Below are positions 10,711 through 21,951 of a stretch of 64,000 bases of DNA, piece by piece. Numbering within the stretch: the first letter of the stretch is position 1; the number at the start of each line of letters is the position of its first letter. The notes below the pieces were generated by a model, which worked only from the letters and a program-made list of their open reading frames with translations, had not been told where the DNA came from and searched no databases. Position numbers and translations under genes: made by a program. Location of the stretch: NCBI RefSeq assembly GCF_024628725.1, contig NZ_CP102409.1, forward strand, positions 1,583,001 through 1,647,000, in the 5' to 3' direction. The stretch comes from Ruegeria sp. YS9. GTDB taxonomy: Bacteria > Pseudomonadota > Alphaproteobacteria > Rhodobacterales > Rhodobacteraceae.

Positions 10711-11241
10711 TCAGAAACGGAACGTTGTACGCAGGTTGAAGACGTTGGATTCCAGACCACCGGTGGATCGGGTCACATCATCGAAGTCTTGCCGCAGCGC
10801 TTCACCGCTGATGACAAAATTCTCGCCAATCGGATAAGCGATGCCGATTCCGTAAACGGCGGCGGTATCGCTGTCGACGGATGTTTCGGCCCGTGCCGCG
10901 CCAACGACGACATACCCCAGCGCACTGCCGAAATCGTACCCGCCACGCAGTTTCAAGCGCGTCATGCTGTCCAAGCTTCCCTGAGATTGGCTGAGGTTCA
11001 GGGACAGGCGGTTGTATTCAAGTTCACCGCCCAGAACGAAAGCCCCGAAATCCTGGTCATAGCCTACATGCGCACCAAAGGCGGTGTCGTCCCCGCTTGA
11101 TCCACCCGGTCCATCCGCATCCGCGTACCCAAAGCTGAGCCCAACGTAACCTCCTGTCCAATCCTCTGCCATAACCGGACTGGCGCTGGCTGTCAGAGCC
11201 ACGACAATCAGGACAGAAAAAAGTTCAAAAGTCTGTTTCAA
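10711..11241 (-). CDS. Small outer-membrane beta-barrel protein
   Basis: The 176-residue protein starts with a signal peptide (hydrophobic to about residue 22, cleavage after VMA). The body is alternating aromatic/glycine beta-strand sequence beginning DWTGGYVGLSFGYA and ending VFNLRTTFRF; the terminal Phe is typical of outer-membrane barrels recognised by BamA. It resembles the OmpA-like/opacity (OMP_b-brl) family with eight strands. No ATG lies at the right place: the frame opens after a TGA at 11260-11262, and the only start giving a full signal peptide is the TTG at 11239-11241, with a weak GAGTGA before it. It ends 8 bases from the convergent aminotransferase. Confidence 0.8.
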   Translation of the reverse strand: MKQTFELFSVLIVVALTASASPVMAEDWTGGYVGLSFGYADADGPGGSSGDDTAFGAHVGYDQDFGAFVLGGELEYNRLSLNLSQSQGSLDSMTRLKLRGGYDFGSALGYVVVGAARAETSVDSDTAAVYGIGIAYPIGENFVISGEALRQDFDDVTRSTGGLESNVFNLRTTFRF

Positions 11242-11641
11242 CGCGATTTCACTCGGGATTCAGATCATGTCTAGCTTTGAATTCAACTGGGATCGCTTTT
11301 GTCAGAGTTCAATTCCTTGCACGCAAAGCTCAAGAGTAAGTGAATGCAGTATAACAGATTTCTGTCACCGCGGGAGAAAATCTGCCTCAGAATTCCGTCA
11401 GTGGACCGTTGGGCAAACATTTGCTGAAGTTAATTCCGTTGAGGTCGCAAACAGAACAGATTGCGTCGCCGTGTTTTGGAACTCTTGCGCCAAACGTTGA
11501 GAGGCGGAATGACTGACCACGACTGGAAAATCAGCCTGATCAGCCGCACCATTGGTGCGGACCGGGGGCGTGCAGCGAGAGGGCGGCCGTAAGCGGCCAC
11601 TTGCTAGTTCCCCAAACATCTCTCACAGATCGGAAAAAGAA
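11242..11641. other. Intergenic region with tandem hairpins upstream of the mttB-family gene
   Basis: These 400 bases carry no convincing gene; a 77-codon frame at 11267-11500 (+) has no ribosome site or family look. Two compact inverted repeats lie close to the downstream gene: CCGCACC-ATT-GGTGCGG at 11544-11560, and GGCCG-TAAG-CGGCC at 11585-11598. Neither is followed by a T-run, so they may be an mRNA leader or regulator-binding structures. The first part must hold the divergent promoter of the barrel-protein gene; I could not place a convincing -35/-10 pair. Confidence 0.45.
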
Positions 11642-13186
11642 ATGAACGACCAATCCCGCAACACATCGCGCAGCGGCGGTCGCGCTGCGCGTCGCGCTGC
11701 CCGTGCAACCGCATTGCCTGAACATCTGCGCCCCGTGCGCCCCGGTATGGAAGGCGGTGTCCTGAATGTCCTGACCCAGGCACAGATCGAACGTATCCAC
11801 GAGGCCGCCCTGACCGCATTGGAAACCATTGGTCTGGCAGACGCGCCGCAAAGCGGAATCGACTATCTGGTCGGTGCAGGCTGCATACTGGGCGACGATG
11901 GCCGCATCCGCTTTCCCCGTGCCCTTGTCGAAGACACGATCGCAAAGGCGAACCGCAAGGTCACTTTGTACAGCCGCGATGGAAAAACCGATCTGGACCT
12001 GACCGGTACAAAAGTACATTACGGCACGGCTGGTGCCGCCGTTTCCATGGTCGACGTGCATGGTCGCGAGTATCGTGATTCAACCGTTCAGGATTTGCAC
12101 GATGCCGCACGCATCTGCCAACAGCTTGACAATATTCACTTTGTTCAACGCCCCATGGTCTGTCGCGATATCGCCGACAACCTGGAAATGGACCTGAACA
12201 CGATCTACGCAAGTTGTTCGGGAACGTTCAAACATATCGGCACGTCCTTCACGGAACCCAGCCACGTCGCCCCCGCGATGGAGATGATCTACATGATCGC
12301 GGGCGGCGAGGACAAATATCGCGAGCGACCTTTCGTGTCGAACTCGAACTGCTTCGTCGTCCCTCCGATGAAATTCGCCACAGAAAGCTGCGAAGTGATG
12401 GAGGAGTGCATCAAGGCCGGGATGCCGGTGCTGTTGCTGTCAGCCGGGATGGCCGGTGCCACCGCGCCATCGACAATCGCCGGAGCAATCACCCAAGCCA
12501 CGGCGGAATGCCTTGCGGGATTGGTTTATGTAAACGCCGTAAGTCCCGGCGCACCCGCAGTTTTCGGCACCTGGCCTTTTGGTCTTGATCTGCGGACCGG
12601 CGCAATGTCCATCGGTTCCGGAGAACAAGCCCTGCTGACGGCAGGCTGCGCCCAGATGCACCGTTTCTACGACTTGCCTGGGGGTGCGGCGGCCGGTGCA
12701 TCAGATTCGAAGCTGCCCGACATGCAGGCCGGGTGGGAACAGATGTGCTCGAACGTGATGGCGGGGCTGTCCGGGTTGAACATGGTTTATGAAGCCGCTG
12801 GCATGCACGCCTCGCTGCTGGGTTTCTGCTTTGAAAGCCTCATCCTCAGCGACGACCTGATCGGTCAGGCACTGCGCTGTGTGCGCGGGATCGAAGTGAC
12901 CGATGAAACCCTGGCATTGGATCAGATCGCATCCGTATGCATGGGCGGCCCCGGTCATTATCTGGGCACCGATGCGACCCTCAGCCGGATGCAGGCCGAC
13001 TATGTCTATCCGACCTTTGGTGACCGCTCGTCCCCCAAGGAGTGGGTGGAGCTTGGCAAACCGGATCTGGTTGAAAAGGCAGTGGCCCGAAAGAATGAAA
13101 TCCTGTCCACCCCGTCGGCGGCCCGGTTCGACCCTCTTCTGGATGCTGAAATTCGGGAAAAATTCAACATTCACTTGCCGTTATAG
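11642..13186 (+). CDS. Trimethylamine methyltransferase-family (MttB superfamily) protein, non-pyrrolysine
   Basis: The 514-residue protein is a TIM-barrel methyltransferase of the MttB superfamily, which moves a methyl group from a quaternary or tertiary amine to a corrinoid protein. Family blocks seen include VLTQAQIERIHEAAL, HYGTAGAAVSMVD, FVSNSNCFVVPPMKF and CMGGPGHYLGT. The frame is continuous, with no in-frame amber, so pyrrolysine is absent; such members are known to act on glycine betaine, proline betaine or carnitine rather than trimethylamine. The N-terminus is unusually arginine-rich (residues 10-25). The ATG follows GGAAAAAGA. No corrinoid protein is adjacent; one is at 39532-40230. 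The substrate is unknown. Confidence 0.88.
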   Translation: MNDQSRNTSRSGGRAARRAARATALPEHLRPVRPGMEGGVLNVLTQAQIERIHEAALTALETIGLADAPQSGIDYLVGAGCILGDDGRIRFPRALVEDTIAKANRKVTLYSRDGKTDLDLTGTKVHYGTAGAAVSMVDVHGREYRDSTVQDLHDAARICQQLDNIHFVQRPMVCRDIADNLEMDLNTIYASCSGTFKHIGTSFTEPSHVAPAMEMIYMIAGGEDKYRERPFVSNSNCFVVPPMKFATESCEVMEECIKAGMPVLLLSAGMAGATAPSTIAGAITQATAECLAGLVYVNAVSPGAPAVFGTWPFGLDLRTGAMSIGSGEQALLTAGCAQMHRFYDLPGGAAAGASDSKLPDMQAGWEQMCSNVMAGLSGLNMVYEAAGMHASLLGFCFESLILSDDLIGQALRCVRGIEVTDETLALDQIASVCMGGPGHYLGTDATLSRMQADYVYPTFGDRSSPKEWVELGKPDLVEKAVARKNEILSTPSAARFDPLLDAEIREKFNIHLPL

Positions 13187-13197
13187 CATCTGAAAAA

Positions 13198-13226
13198 GCG
13201 GCCCGATGAGTGTCGGGCCGCCCTTT
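13198..13226. terminator. Bidirectional terminator between mttB-family and EF-hand genes
   Basis: A perfect 9-bp stem, GCGGCCCGA with TCGGGCCGC, encloses the loop TGAGTG. On the plus strand it is followed by CCTTTCTT; on the minus strand by CTTTTTCA. It lies between two convergent genes and can serve both. Confidence 0.85.
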
Positions 13227-13231
13227 CTTGT

Positions 13232-13477
13232 TTACCCGTTGCTGGGTGGAAGCAAACCTGCCTCTTGCGCAACGGCCACTTCATCAGCATCCAGCGCCCC
13301 GTCGCCGTTTGCGTCCATCGCCGAGAAAGTGTCGGCGTCGACGTTGGGCAACACGGCCTGGATTTCTTCGATGGTCAGAACGCCATCGCCATTGGCATCG
13401 GTTGAGGACTGCGCCGAGAGCACTCCCGGCAGGGTCAGAGCAGCGATGGAAATCCCAATCAAGTACTGCGGTTTCAT
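13232..13477 (-). CDS. Secreted EF-hand calcium-binding protein
   Basis: The 81-residue protein has a signal peptide (MKPQYLIGISIAALTLPGVLSA, cleavage after LSA) and two EF-hand loops, DANGDGVLTIEE (about 27-38) and DANGDGALDADE (about 55-66). Both keep the Asp/Asn/Asp ligands and the final Glu, so calcium binding is likely, in the periplasm or outside. Little else remains outside the paired EF-hands. It may buffer or sense calcium; no partner is encoded beside it. A GGAGG-type ribosome site (from the plus-strand tgcctcctgg) precedes the ATG. Confidence 0.85.
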   Translation of the reverse strand: MKPQYLIGISIAALTLPGVLSAQSSTDANGDGVLTIEEIQAVLPNVDADTFSAMDANGDGALDADEVAVAQEAGLLPPSNG

Positions 13478-14017
13478 TTTGGTGCCTCCTGGATAGGTTG
13501 ATTATGTCTTCGTCCGGACAGGCCCCAGAAACACCGCAACAGCCGCAGGCGTCACCCGTTTTGCGCGATCGGGAGGAAATCGCGCCAATCCTTGCGTGTT
13601 TGACCGAGTCGGAGTCGCGAAGCGCCGCCGGGCAAAACCTTGCCAGACCCATTTCGGCGGGACATGCCCGAAAGGCATGGCCCGATCCGGCAAGACTGCG
13701 CTTATCCGGGCAACCAGTCGCAAAAAAGAAAGGGGGCCGAAGCCCCCTGTCAGTTTCGCCATCCAGGCTCATTTCGTTGACCGCCCGGTGTTTTTTTGCC
13801 TGCGGCCTGGACGTCGCATGGAACGAGCGCACCCGTTCCGTGAAAGAGTGGGAGGGAGCAAATATTCCGCCCCACCCTGTTCCCGGCCAACACGGGCATG
13901 TCGGCCGAGTGAAGAAAGGACATCCGGTAAGTCTTGTATCCTTTCTTCGTATTCGTCGGGGTCGGTTACCTAGGGCAGCGTCCGACCCCTACGCCCCGGG
14001 GTGCCGGGGCGCTGTCC
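13478..14017. other. Hairpin-rich non-coding region between nrdJ and the EF-hand gene
   Basis: No credible coding frame is seen in these 540 bases. Several inverted repeats are packed in the half nearest nrdJ: GCCCCGG-GGTG-CCGGGGC at 13993-14010 directly after the nrdJ stop, GAAGAAAGGA at 13911-13920 with TCCTTTCTTC at 13939-13948, and a 10-pair stem at 13885-13906 that pairs fully, with two G-U wobbles, only as minus-strand RNA. A minus-strand terminator closes the run at 13721-13748. This could be a long structured 3' untranslated region of nrdJ or a separate small RNA. No SRP, 6S, RNase P or tmRNA signature was found. Confidence 0.5.
13721..13748 (-). terminator. Rho-independent terminator with UUCG loop
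   Basis: Read on the minus strand, AGGGGGC-TTCG-GCCCCCT forms a 7-bp stem with the very stable UUCG tetraloop, followed by TTCTTTTTTG. It lies 270 bases beyond the nrdJ stop and reads in nrdJ's direction, so it ends either nrdJ's message or an independent transcript in the interval. Confidence 0.88.
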
Positions 14018-17638
<3,621 letters not shown>

Positions 17639-17679
17639 GTCCGCAGCCCTGGTTAATACAGCTCAATTTCCGATTCCCG

Positions 17680-17695
17680 ACACCAAATCTTGTGT
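17680..17695. promoter_or_regulatory. NrdR-like box in the nrdJ leader
   Basis: ACACCAAATCTTGTGT is a 16-base imperfect palindrome with the ACAC...GTGT ends of the NrdR consensus. It lies 42 bases before the nrdJ start, far downstream of the promoter-proximal pair (157 bases, close to 15 helical turns). Confidence 0.6.
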
Positions 17696-17831
17696 TGCGG
17701 GGTGTCGCCCACAACGCCCTGAGACGCGTGCAAAAAGGTACTGTTCGCTGTCTGAGACAGCGCAAAGCCGCAAATGCGACCGCACGTAAAACGATTGTGC
17801 TTTTCCGACCCTCGCCCGCTGCCTTTTCCGG

Positions 17832-17883
17832 ATTATACACCAGATATTGTGGCAATCTCGTTGGCCCATACAATTTGACGTAT
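17832..17883 (-). promoter_or_regulatory. nrdJ promoter with paired NrdR-like boxes
   Basis: On the minus strand a perfect TATAAT lies at 17837-17832. Directly upstream and touching it is a 16-base box at 17837-17852 (plus strand ACACCAGATATTGTGG), near the NrdR consensus. A weaker dyad, ATACAATTTGACGTAT, is at 17868-17883. The two start 31 bases apart, the three-turn spacing known for NrdR box pairs. This suggests repression of nrdJ by NrdR when deoxynucleotides are plentiful; no nrdR gene is in the window. Confidence 0.72.
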
Positions 17884-18180
17884 GTTCCCATAGAAGGTCA
17901 ACGCCCTTTTTCGGTCATTTTCCAAATCTTTTTTGTTGACCTGATGGTTGCGTAAAGTCTTCTGCGCGCAGGCCGCGATTCCTCCACAGCTTCATCCACG
18001 GCGTATTTCCGCTGATGTTTTGAATTCTCAAAATGAATTCCCGTTTTTACCAGCATAGTTATCGGTATTTGATCAACCAATGACATGCTGGTTACCCTGA
18101 AGGGGAATCAATACCGCCCAGACAAACTGTCCCGCACCGTCTGCCGAACGGTCTACCCACGAGCGAGGGAGCTCAAGCGA

Positions 18181-18615
18181 ATGAAGTTGTTTCCTTTTGT
18201 CCCGGCCACAGCCTTCATCGTGGCGTGCGCACCACAGGATGTGCCCATCCCGTCACGCAGCGCACAGTTCGACTCCTTCCCTCAACGACTGTTCGATACG
18301 TTCGAGACCAGCTGCTCGGGCCCAGGCGAGTCTTTCAGGAAAACCGGGAACCAAATCTTTGAATGCAGTGAGTTCCTGCCCCCAAAGGCCACAGCTTATT
18401 TGATTCTGAACTATGACGGTCATCCGCAGGACCTGCCCCAAAGCGTCATGCGCCTGACGTCGACGAAGACAAGCGCAGGGTATCGCGTGGACGCGCGTGT
18501 TTTCTTCCACGTCCCGCAAAAATCCGGTGCGGCCGTCGAAGTTCCGGTTGAAAGCAAGCTTCTGAACCAAGCCATCAGCGAGCTCTACCAGTCAATGGGT
18601 GGCTCGCCGAATTAG
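18181..18615 (+). CDS. Putative small lipoprotein, unknown function
   Basis: I do not recognise the family. The 144-residue protein starts MKLFPFVPATAFIVACAPQ, a short signal sequence with a lipobox-like VAC-A (Cys16), so it is probably a lipoprotein. The rest is soluble, with two further cysteines (34 and about 61) that could form a disulfide. The ATG at 18181 is chosen because the signal begins there; the frame is open 32 codons upstream without hydrophobic sequence. It is transcribed away from nrdJ and is followed directly by the tRNA-Pro gene on the other strand. Confidence 0.65.
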   Translation: MKLFPFVPATAFIVACAPQDVPIPSRSAQFDSFPQRLFDTFETSCSGPGESFRKTGNQIFECSEFLPPKATAYLILNYDGHPQDLPQSVMRLTSTKTSAGYRVDARVFFHVPQKSGAAVEVPVESKLLNQAISELYQSMGGSPN

Positions 18616-18626
18616 CTTGATGGAAA

Positions 18627-18703
18627 TGGTCGGGGCGGCAGGATTCGAACCTACGACCCCCTGTACCCAAAACAGGTGCGCTACCAGACTGCGCCACGCC
18701 CCG
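18627..18703 (-). tRNA. tRNA-Pro (UGG)
   Basis: The minus strand folds as a full cloverleaf: acceptor CGGGGCG with CGCCCCG, a D-arm with GCGCAGTCTGGTAGCGC, an anticodon loop TTTGGGT giving UGG, and a T-arm GTAGG-TTCGAAT-CCTGC. The 3' ACCA is encoded. No variable-arm oddities are seen. Confidence 0.96.
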
Positions 18704-18746
18704 GACCGTGCGCCTTCCTAACGATGCCGTTCTGATTTGAAAAGCC

Positions 18747-19214
18747 CTAACAGGGCCAAATTGCAGGTCCTTGCGAAAAAATTTCGTGCTTCATCTGTGT
18801 CCCGGGCCCGATGGAGTAGCGCGCGGACAATCCTGCATTGATTTCCAGCACCGCAAATACGGAATCGCCCCCTTCAATCGGCGTAAGATCACCCGGAATC
18901 GCCCCTTCATGCACACGAGTCACCAAACCGGTGCGATCCAGAAAAATCATATCCAGCGGGATCAGGGTGTTCTTCATCCAGAAGGCAACAGGCTGCGGCG
19001 GGTCAAAGACGAACAGCATACCGGATCGGGTCGGCAACGATTCGCGAAACATCAAACCGCGGGATCGCTCTTGCGGTGTAACGGCGATTTCCACGTCAAA
19101 TTGCACCGTCGCACTGTCATTTCTGAGCGTGACACGGTCGGATCTGCATGCGGCAGCGGCAACTCCTGCCCACAACGTTAAGAATATGGTCAAGAGTATC
19201 CGAAGCCGTTTCAT
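18747..19214 (-). CDS. DUF192-family exported protein
   Basis: The 155-residue protein has a signal peptide (to about residue 22, GVAAAAC, which could also be processed as a lipoprotein). One DUF192 domain follows, with the signature pieces TPQERSRGLMFRESLP and FWMKNTLIPLDMIFLD. The function of DUF192 is not established. The start lies 5 bases after the end of the double cold-shock gene on the same strand, so the two are likely one transcript, a common pairing in Rhodobacterales. Cysteines occur only near the N-terminus and at the C-terminal WPC. Confidence 0.85.
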   Translation of the reverse strand: MKRLRILLTIFLTLWAGVAAAACRSDRVTLRNDSATVQFDVEIAVTPQERSRGLMFRESLPTRSGMLFVFDPPQPVAFWMKNTLIPLDMIFLDRTGLVTRVHEGAIPGDLTPIEGGDSVFAVLEINAGLSARYSIGPGTQMKHEIFSQGPAIWPC

Positions 19215-19219
19215 CCGGT

Positions 19220-19747
19220 TCAGCTGTCCAAAGCCGCTTCCCAGGCCAGAACCTGCGCGGCCATCCGACCCCGCTTGCCGTCGATCACCCTCATGGCCAG
19301 TGCTTCACCTGGTTGCAGATCGGCAAGCCCCGAACGGCGCAACACCTCGATATGAAGGAATACGTCTTCGCCGCGCCCGAAGACATTTGCAAATCCGAAA
19401 CCTTTGCCCTTGTCGAACCATTTCACCCGTGCGGCTTCCAACGGCGCTTCTGCGATGACCTCCGGATCCAGCTCGGCGAAATCAGCAAGCATCATCGAGT
19501 CGGTCCGCGCCGGCGGATCAATCGCGATGACCTCGACCGCCTGAACCCCTCGGTCCGTGCGATGAGTCATGATTTCAATGCTGGCACCGTCTGCGACCGA
19601 GCTCTGGCCGTAGTTGCGCAGAACATTCACGTGCAACAGAATATCCGGGCCGCCCTCTTCGGACACAACAAAGCCATACCCCTTGGCAGGGTCGAACCAT
19701 TTTACGTGTCCACGGACGCGGTACATGTTGTTCAGGTCTTCTGGCAC
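19220..19747 (-). CDS. Protein with two cold-shock domains
   Basis: The 175-residue protein contains two cold-shock (OB-fold) domains in tandem: residues 9-75 with VKWFDPAKGYGFV, and 104-172 with VKWFDKGKGFGFANV and DVFLHIEVLRR. Both keep the RNP1-like aromatic surface for single-stranded RNA or DNA; the first has LLHVNVL as RNP2. Most CspA proteins have one domain, but two-domain forms are usual in alphaproteobacteria. The start is a GTG at 19747; an in-frame ATG seven codons later (19726) would still include both domains. It precedes the DUF192 gene. Confidence 0.88.
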   Translation of the reverse strand: MPEDLNNMYRVRGHVKWFDPAKGYGFVVSEEGGPDILLHVNVLRNYGQSSVADGASIEIMTHRTDRGVQAVEVIAIDPPARTDSMMLADFAELDPEVIAEAPLEAARVKWFDKGKGFGFANVFGRGEDVFLHIEVLRRSGLADLQPGEALAMRVIDGKRGRMAAQVLAWEAALDS

Positions 19748-19868
19748 GGTTTTCCCATCGCGAATATCAACAGTTCGTTAAGGGTTTGTTGTTTAGGGGA
19801 ATGGCAGGCAAATTCAAGCTGAAAAAATCGTTTGTTTTCTGCTTGTTGCATTTCACGACACGTGAACG

Positions 19869-20474
19869 TCATGGATTCAACCTTTCAACATGCCATGCCG
19901 ATCCCGGCTCAATTCGTTGCCATCTGAACCGATCATGCAAGCGGAACGCTCCATCGGCCCAGAACTCAATCTCGGTGGGCGTCAATCTGTACCCGCCCCA
20001 AAATGGCGGACGCGGCGGATTTGGCCCTAGTTTCGCCGTCACTTTCGCGACTTCTGCCATCAAAGCTGTCCGGCTCGAAAGCGGTTGCGACTGCTTTGAA
20101 GCCCACGCGCCCAGCCGGCTTTTCAATGACCTTGATGCATAATACTCATCTGCCTGGGGCCCGTTTTCACGACTTATTGTACCACGAACGCGAAGTTGAC
20201 GCCGCAAAGATTTCCAATGCATCACAAATGCAGCTTTTCCGGCGGTGTCCAGTTCCCTGGCCTTGGCGCTTTCGTAGTTTGTATAGAAAACAAACGAGTC
20301 CGCTTCGATTTCCTTTAGCAACACCATGCGTGCATTGGGCAAGCCATCCGGGTCAACGGTTGCAAGCGCAATCGCATTCGGGTCGTTCATTTCGGTTTCT
20401 TCAGCCTCAGCCAACCACCGGGCCGCTATTTCAAACGGATCGGAGCCAGCAAAGATGCCATCACGCTCGGTCAT
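19869..20474 (-). CDS. pdxH: Pyridoxamine 5'-phosphate oxidase
   Basis: The 201-residue FMN enzyme oxidises pyridoxamine- or pyridoxine-phosphate to PLP, the cofactor of the two aminotransferases in the window. Characteristic parts are [39 protein letters not shown] (FMN binding), [17 protein letters not shown], and the C-terminal dimer segment [11 protein letters not shown]...[21 protein letters not shown]. The ATG at 20474 follows AGGGGATGGAA; an ATG two codons earlier is also possible. It is divergent from fabI. Confidence 0.95.
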   Translation of the reverse strand: MTERDGIFAGSDPFEIAARWLAEAEETEMNDPNAIALATVDPDGLPNARMVLLKEIEADSFVFYTNYESAKARELDTAGKAAFVMHWKSLRRQLRVRGTISRENGPQADEYYASRSLKSRLGAWASKQSQPLSSRTALMAEVAKVTAKLGPNPPRPPFWGGYRLTPTEIEFWADGAFRLHDRFRWQRIEPGSAWHVERLNP

Positions 20475-20609
20475 TTCCATCCCCTGGAAAGTATTAACGA
20501 CGAACCTAAGGCGAGAACCCGCTGCGGGCAAGAGCGCACGGCCTTGATGCAACGCAACCAATGGCATAAACCAACTCAACATAACGCGAAGACAGGCGGA
20601 GAACCGAAC

Positions 20610-21416
20610 ATGTCAAATCAGTTGATGGCCGGCAAACGCGGCCTCATCATGGGACTGGCCAATGACAAATCAATCGCATGGGGAATCGCCCGCGCCTTGT
20701 CGAATGCCGGGGCCGAGCTGGCCTTTTCCTATCAGGGCGAGGCTTTGAAAAAGCGTGTCGACCCGCTGGCGGCGCAATTGGGCAGCGAAATCGTTCTGCC
20801 CTGCGACGTCAGTGACGAAGCATCCATCGACGCGCTCTTTGCAGCGCTGGAAGAGAAATGGGGCAAGATGGACTTCATCGTCCACGCCATCGGCTTTTCC
20901 GACAAGAACGAGCTGCGCGGTCGCTATGTCGACACCAGTCGCGCGAATTTCAAACTGACGATGGATGTGTCGGTCTATTCTTTCACGGCCGTGATGCAGC
21001 GTGCTGAAAAGATGATGTCCGAGGGCGGCAGCGCTGTGACCCTGACCTATTACGGCGCCGAGCAGGTCATGCCGCATTACAATGTTATGGGCGTCGCCAA
21101 GGCCGCGCTCGAGGCCTCGGTCAAATACCTGGCTGAGGATCTGGGCAAGGATGGCATCCGCGTGAACTCGATCTCGGCCGGTCCGATCAAAACCCTGGCC
21201 GCCAGCGGCATCGGCGATTTCCGCTATATCATGAAGTGGAACGAATATAACTCGCCACTGCGCCGCAACGTGACCATTGACGATGTCGGAAACTCGGCGC
21301 TGTATCTTCTGTCGGATCTGTCCAGCGGCGTAACCGGTGAAAACCTGCATGTGGATTCCGGGTATCATATCGTCGGCATGAAGGCCGTTGACGCCCCGGA
21401 CATGGAAAAAGGTTAA
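20610..21416 (+). CDS. fabI: Enoyl-[acyl-carrier-protein] reductase (NADH), FabI type
   Basis: The 268-residue enzyme performs the last reduction of fatty-acid elongation and is the triclosan target in sensitive bacteria. It is a short-chain dehydrogenase with the divergent nucleotide loop [13 protein letters not shown] and the FabI catalytic set Tyr147, Tyr157 and Lys164, matching E. coli Tyr146, Tyr156 and Lys163 by one-residue shift. [16 protein letters not shown] is the substrate loop. The ATG at 20610 follows GGCGGAGAACC. gpt starts 4 bases after its stop. Confidence 0.95.
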   Translation: MSNQLMAGKRGLIMGLANDKSIAWGIARALSNAGAELAFSYQGEALKKRVDPLAAQLGSEIVLPCDVSDEASIDALFAALEEKWGKMDFIVHAIGFSDKNELRGRYVDTSRANFKLTMDVSVYSFTAVMQRAEKMMSEGGSAVTLTYYGAEQVMPHYNVMGVAKAALEASVKYLAEDLGKDGIRVNSISAGPIKTLAASGIGDFRYIMKWNEYNSPLRRNVTIDDVGNSALYLLSDLSSGVTGENLHVDSGYHIVGMKAVDAPDMEKG

Positions 21417-21420
21417 GAAC

Positions 21421-21930
21421 ATGAGCGCCAAGGACCGCCTGCCCCACGAAAAAGGCTTTCACATCAGCTGGGACCAGATTCATCGCGATTCGCGTGCACT
21501 GGCCTGGCGTCTTGACGGGCAAGGGCCCGATGATGGCAACTGGCGGGGTGTTGTCGCGATCACCCGCGGCGGCATGGCGCCTGCGATGATCGTCAGCCGC
21601 GAACTGGACATCCGTACGGTGGATACGATCAGCGTGCGTTCGTACCACCATCAGGAACAGGGTGAAGCAGAGGTGTTGAAATCTCCGGACGCCGACCTGA
21701 TGGGTGACGGAACCGGTATTCTGATCATCGACGATCTGGTCGACAGTGGAAAGACGCTGGAACTGGTGCGGGAAATGTACCCGAACGCACATTTCGCAAC
21801 GGTTTACGCCAAACCCAAGGGCCGTCCGATGGTGGATACCTTCATCACCGAGGTCAGCCAGGACACATGGATCTTCTTCCCATGGGATATGGCCCTTCAA
21901 TATGTCGAGCCGTATCGCGGCACCGATTGA
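21421..21930 (+). CDS. gpt: Xanthine-guanine phosphoribosyltransferase
   Basis: The 169-residue enzyme salvages xanthine and guanine to nucleotides with PRPP. The PRPP-binding motif is [14 protein letters not shown], and the ITRGGMAPA loop and [11 protein letters not shown] fit the XGPRT family. The WIFFPWD segment near the C-terminus is the purine-stacking region typical of this family. It follows fabI closely and precedes an aminotransferase by 21 bases, so all three may be one operon. Confidence 0.93.
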   Translation: MSAKDRLPHEKGFHISWDQIHRDSRALAWRLDGQGPDDGNWRGVVAITRGGMAPAMIVSRELDIRTVDTISVRSYHHQEQGEAEVLKSPDADLMGDGTGILIIDDLVDSGKTLELVREMYPNAHFATVYAKPKGRPMVDTFITEVSQDTWIFFPWDMALQYVEPYRGTD

Positions 21931-21951
21931 TTCCAGAACAGTAGACCGCAC

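Larger units (their letters stand above)
17639..18180. other. Divergent regulatory region between nrdJ and a lipoprotein gene
   Basis: No gene is credible here; an 87-codon frame on the minus strand (17628-17891) runs through the boxes and the nrdJ start and lacks any family look. The region holds the nrdJ promoter with NrdR-like sites (separate entries) and, within the presumed leader, a small hairpin CGCTGTC-TGA-GACAGCG near 17744-17760. No cobalamin-riboswitch B12 box was found, so nrdJ does not appear to be controlled by one here. The half nearer 18180 is AT-richer with no clear signal. Confidence 0.55.

Noticed and set aside
11267..11500. 77-codon frame in the gap before the mttB-family gene
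   Set aside because: It has no ribosome site, no recognisable sequence and odd codon use; it is probably non-coding.
11642..13186. Pyrrolysine-containing MttB
   Set aside because: The frame has no in-frame TAG, and no pyl genes are in the window.
17639..18180. Cobalamin riboswitch for nrdJ
   Set aside because: No B12 box or matching stem pattern was found; the region shows NrdR-like boxes instead.
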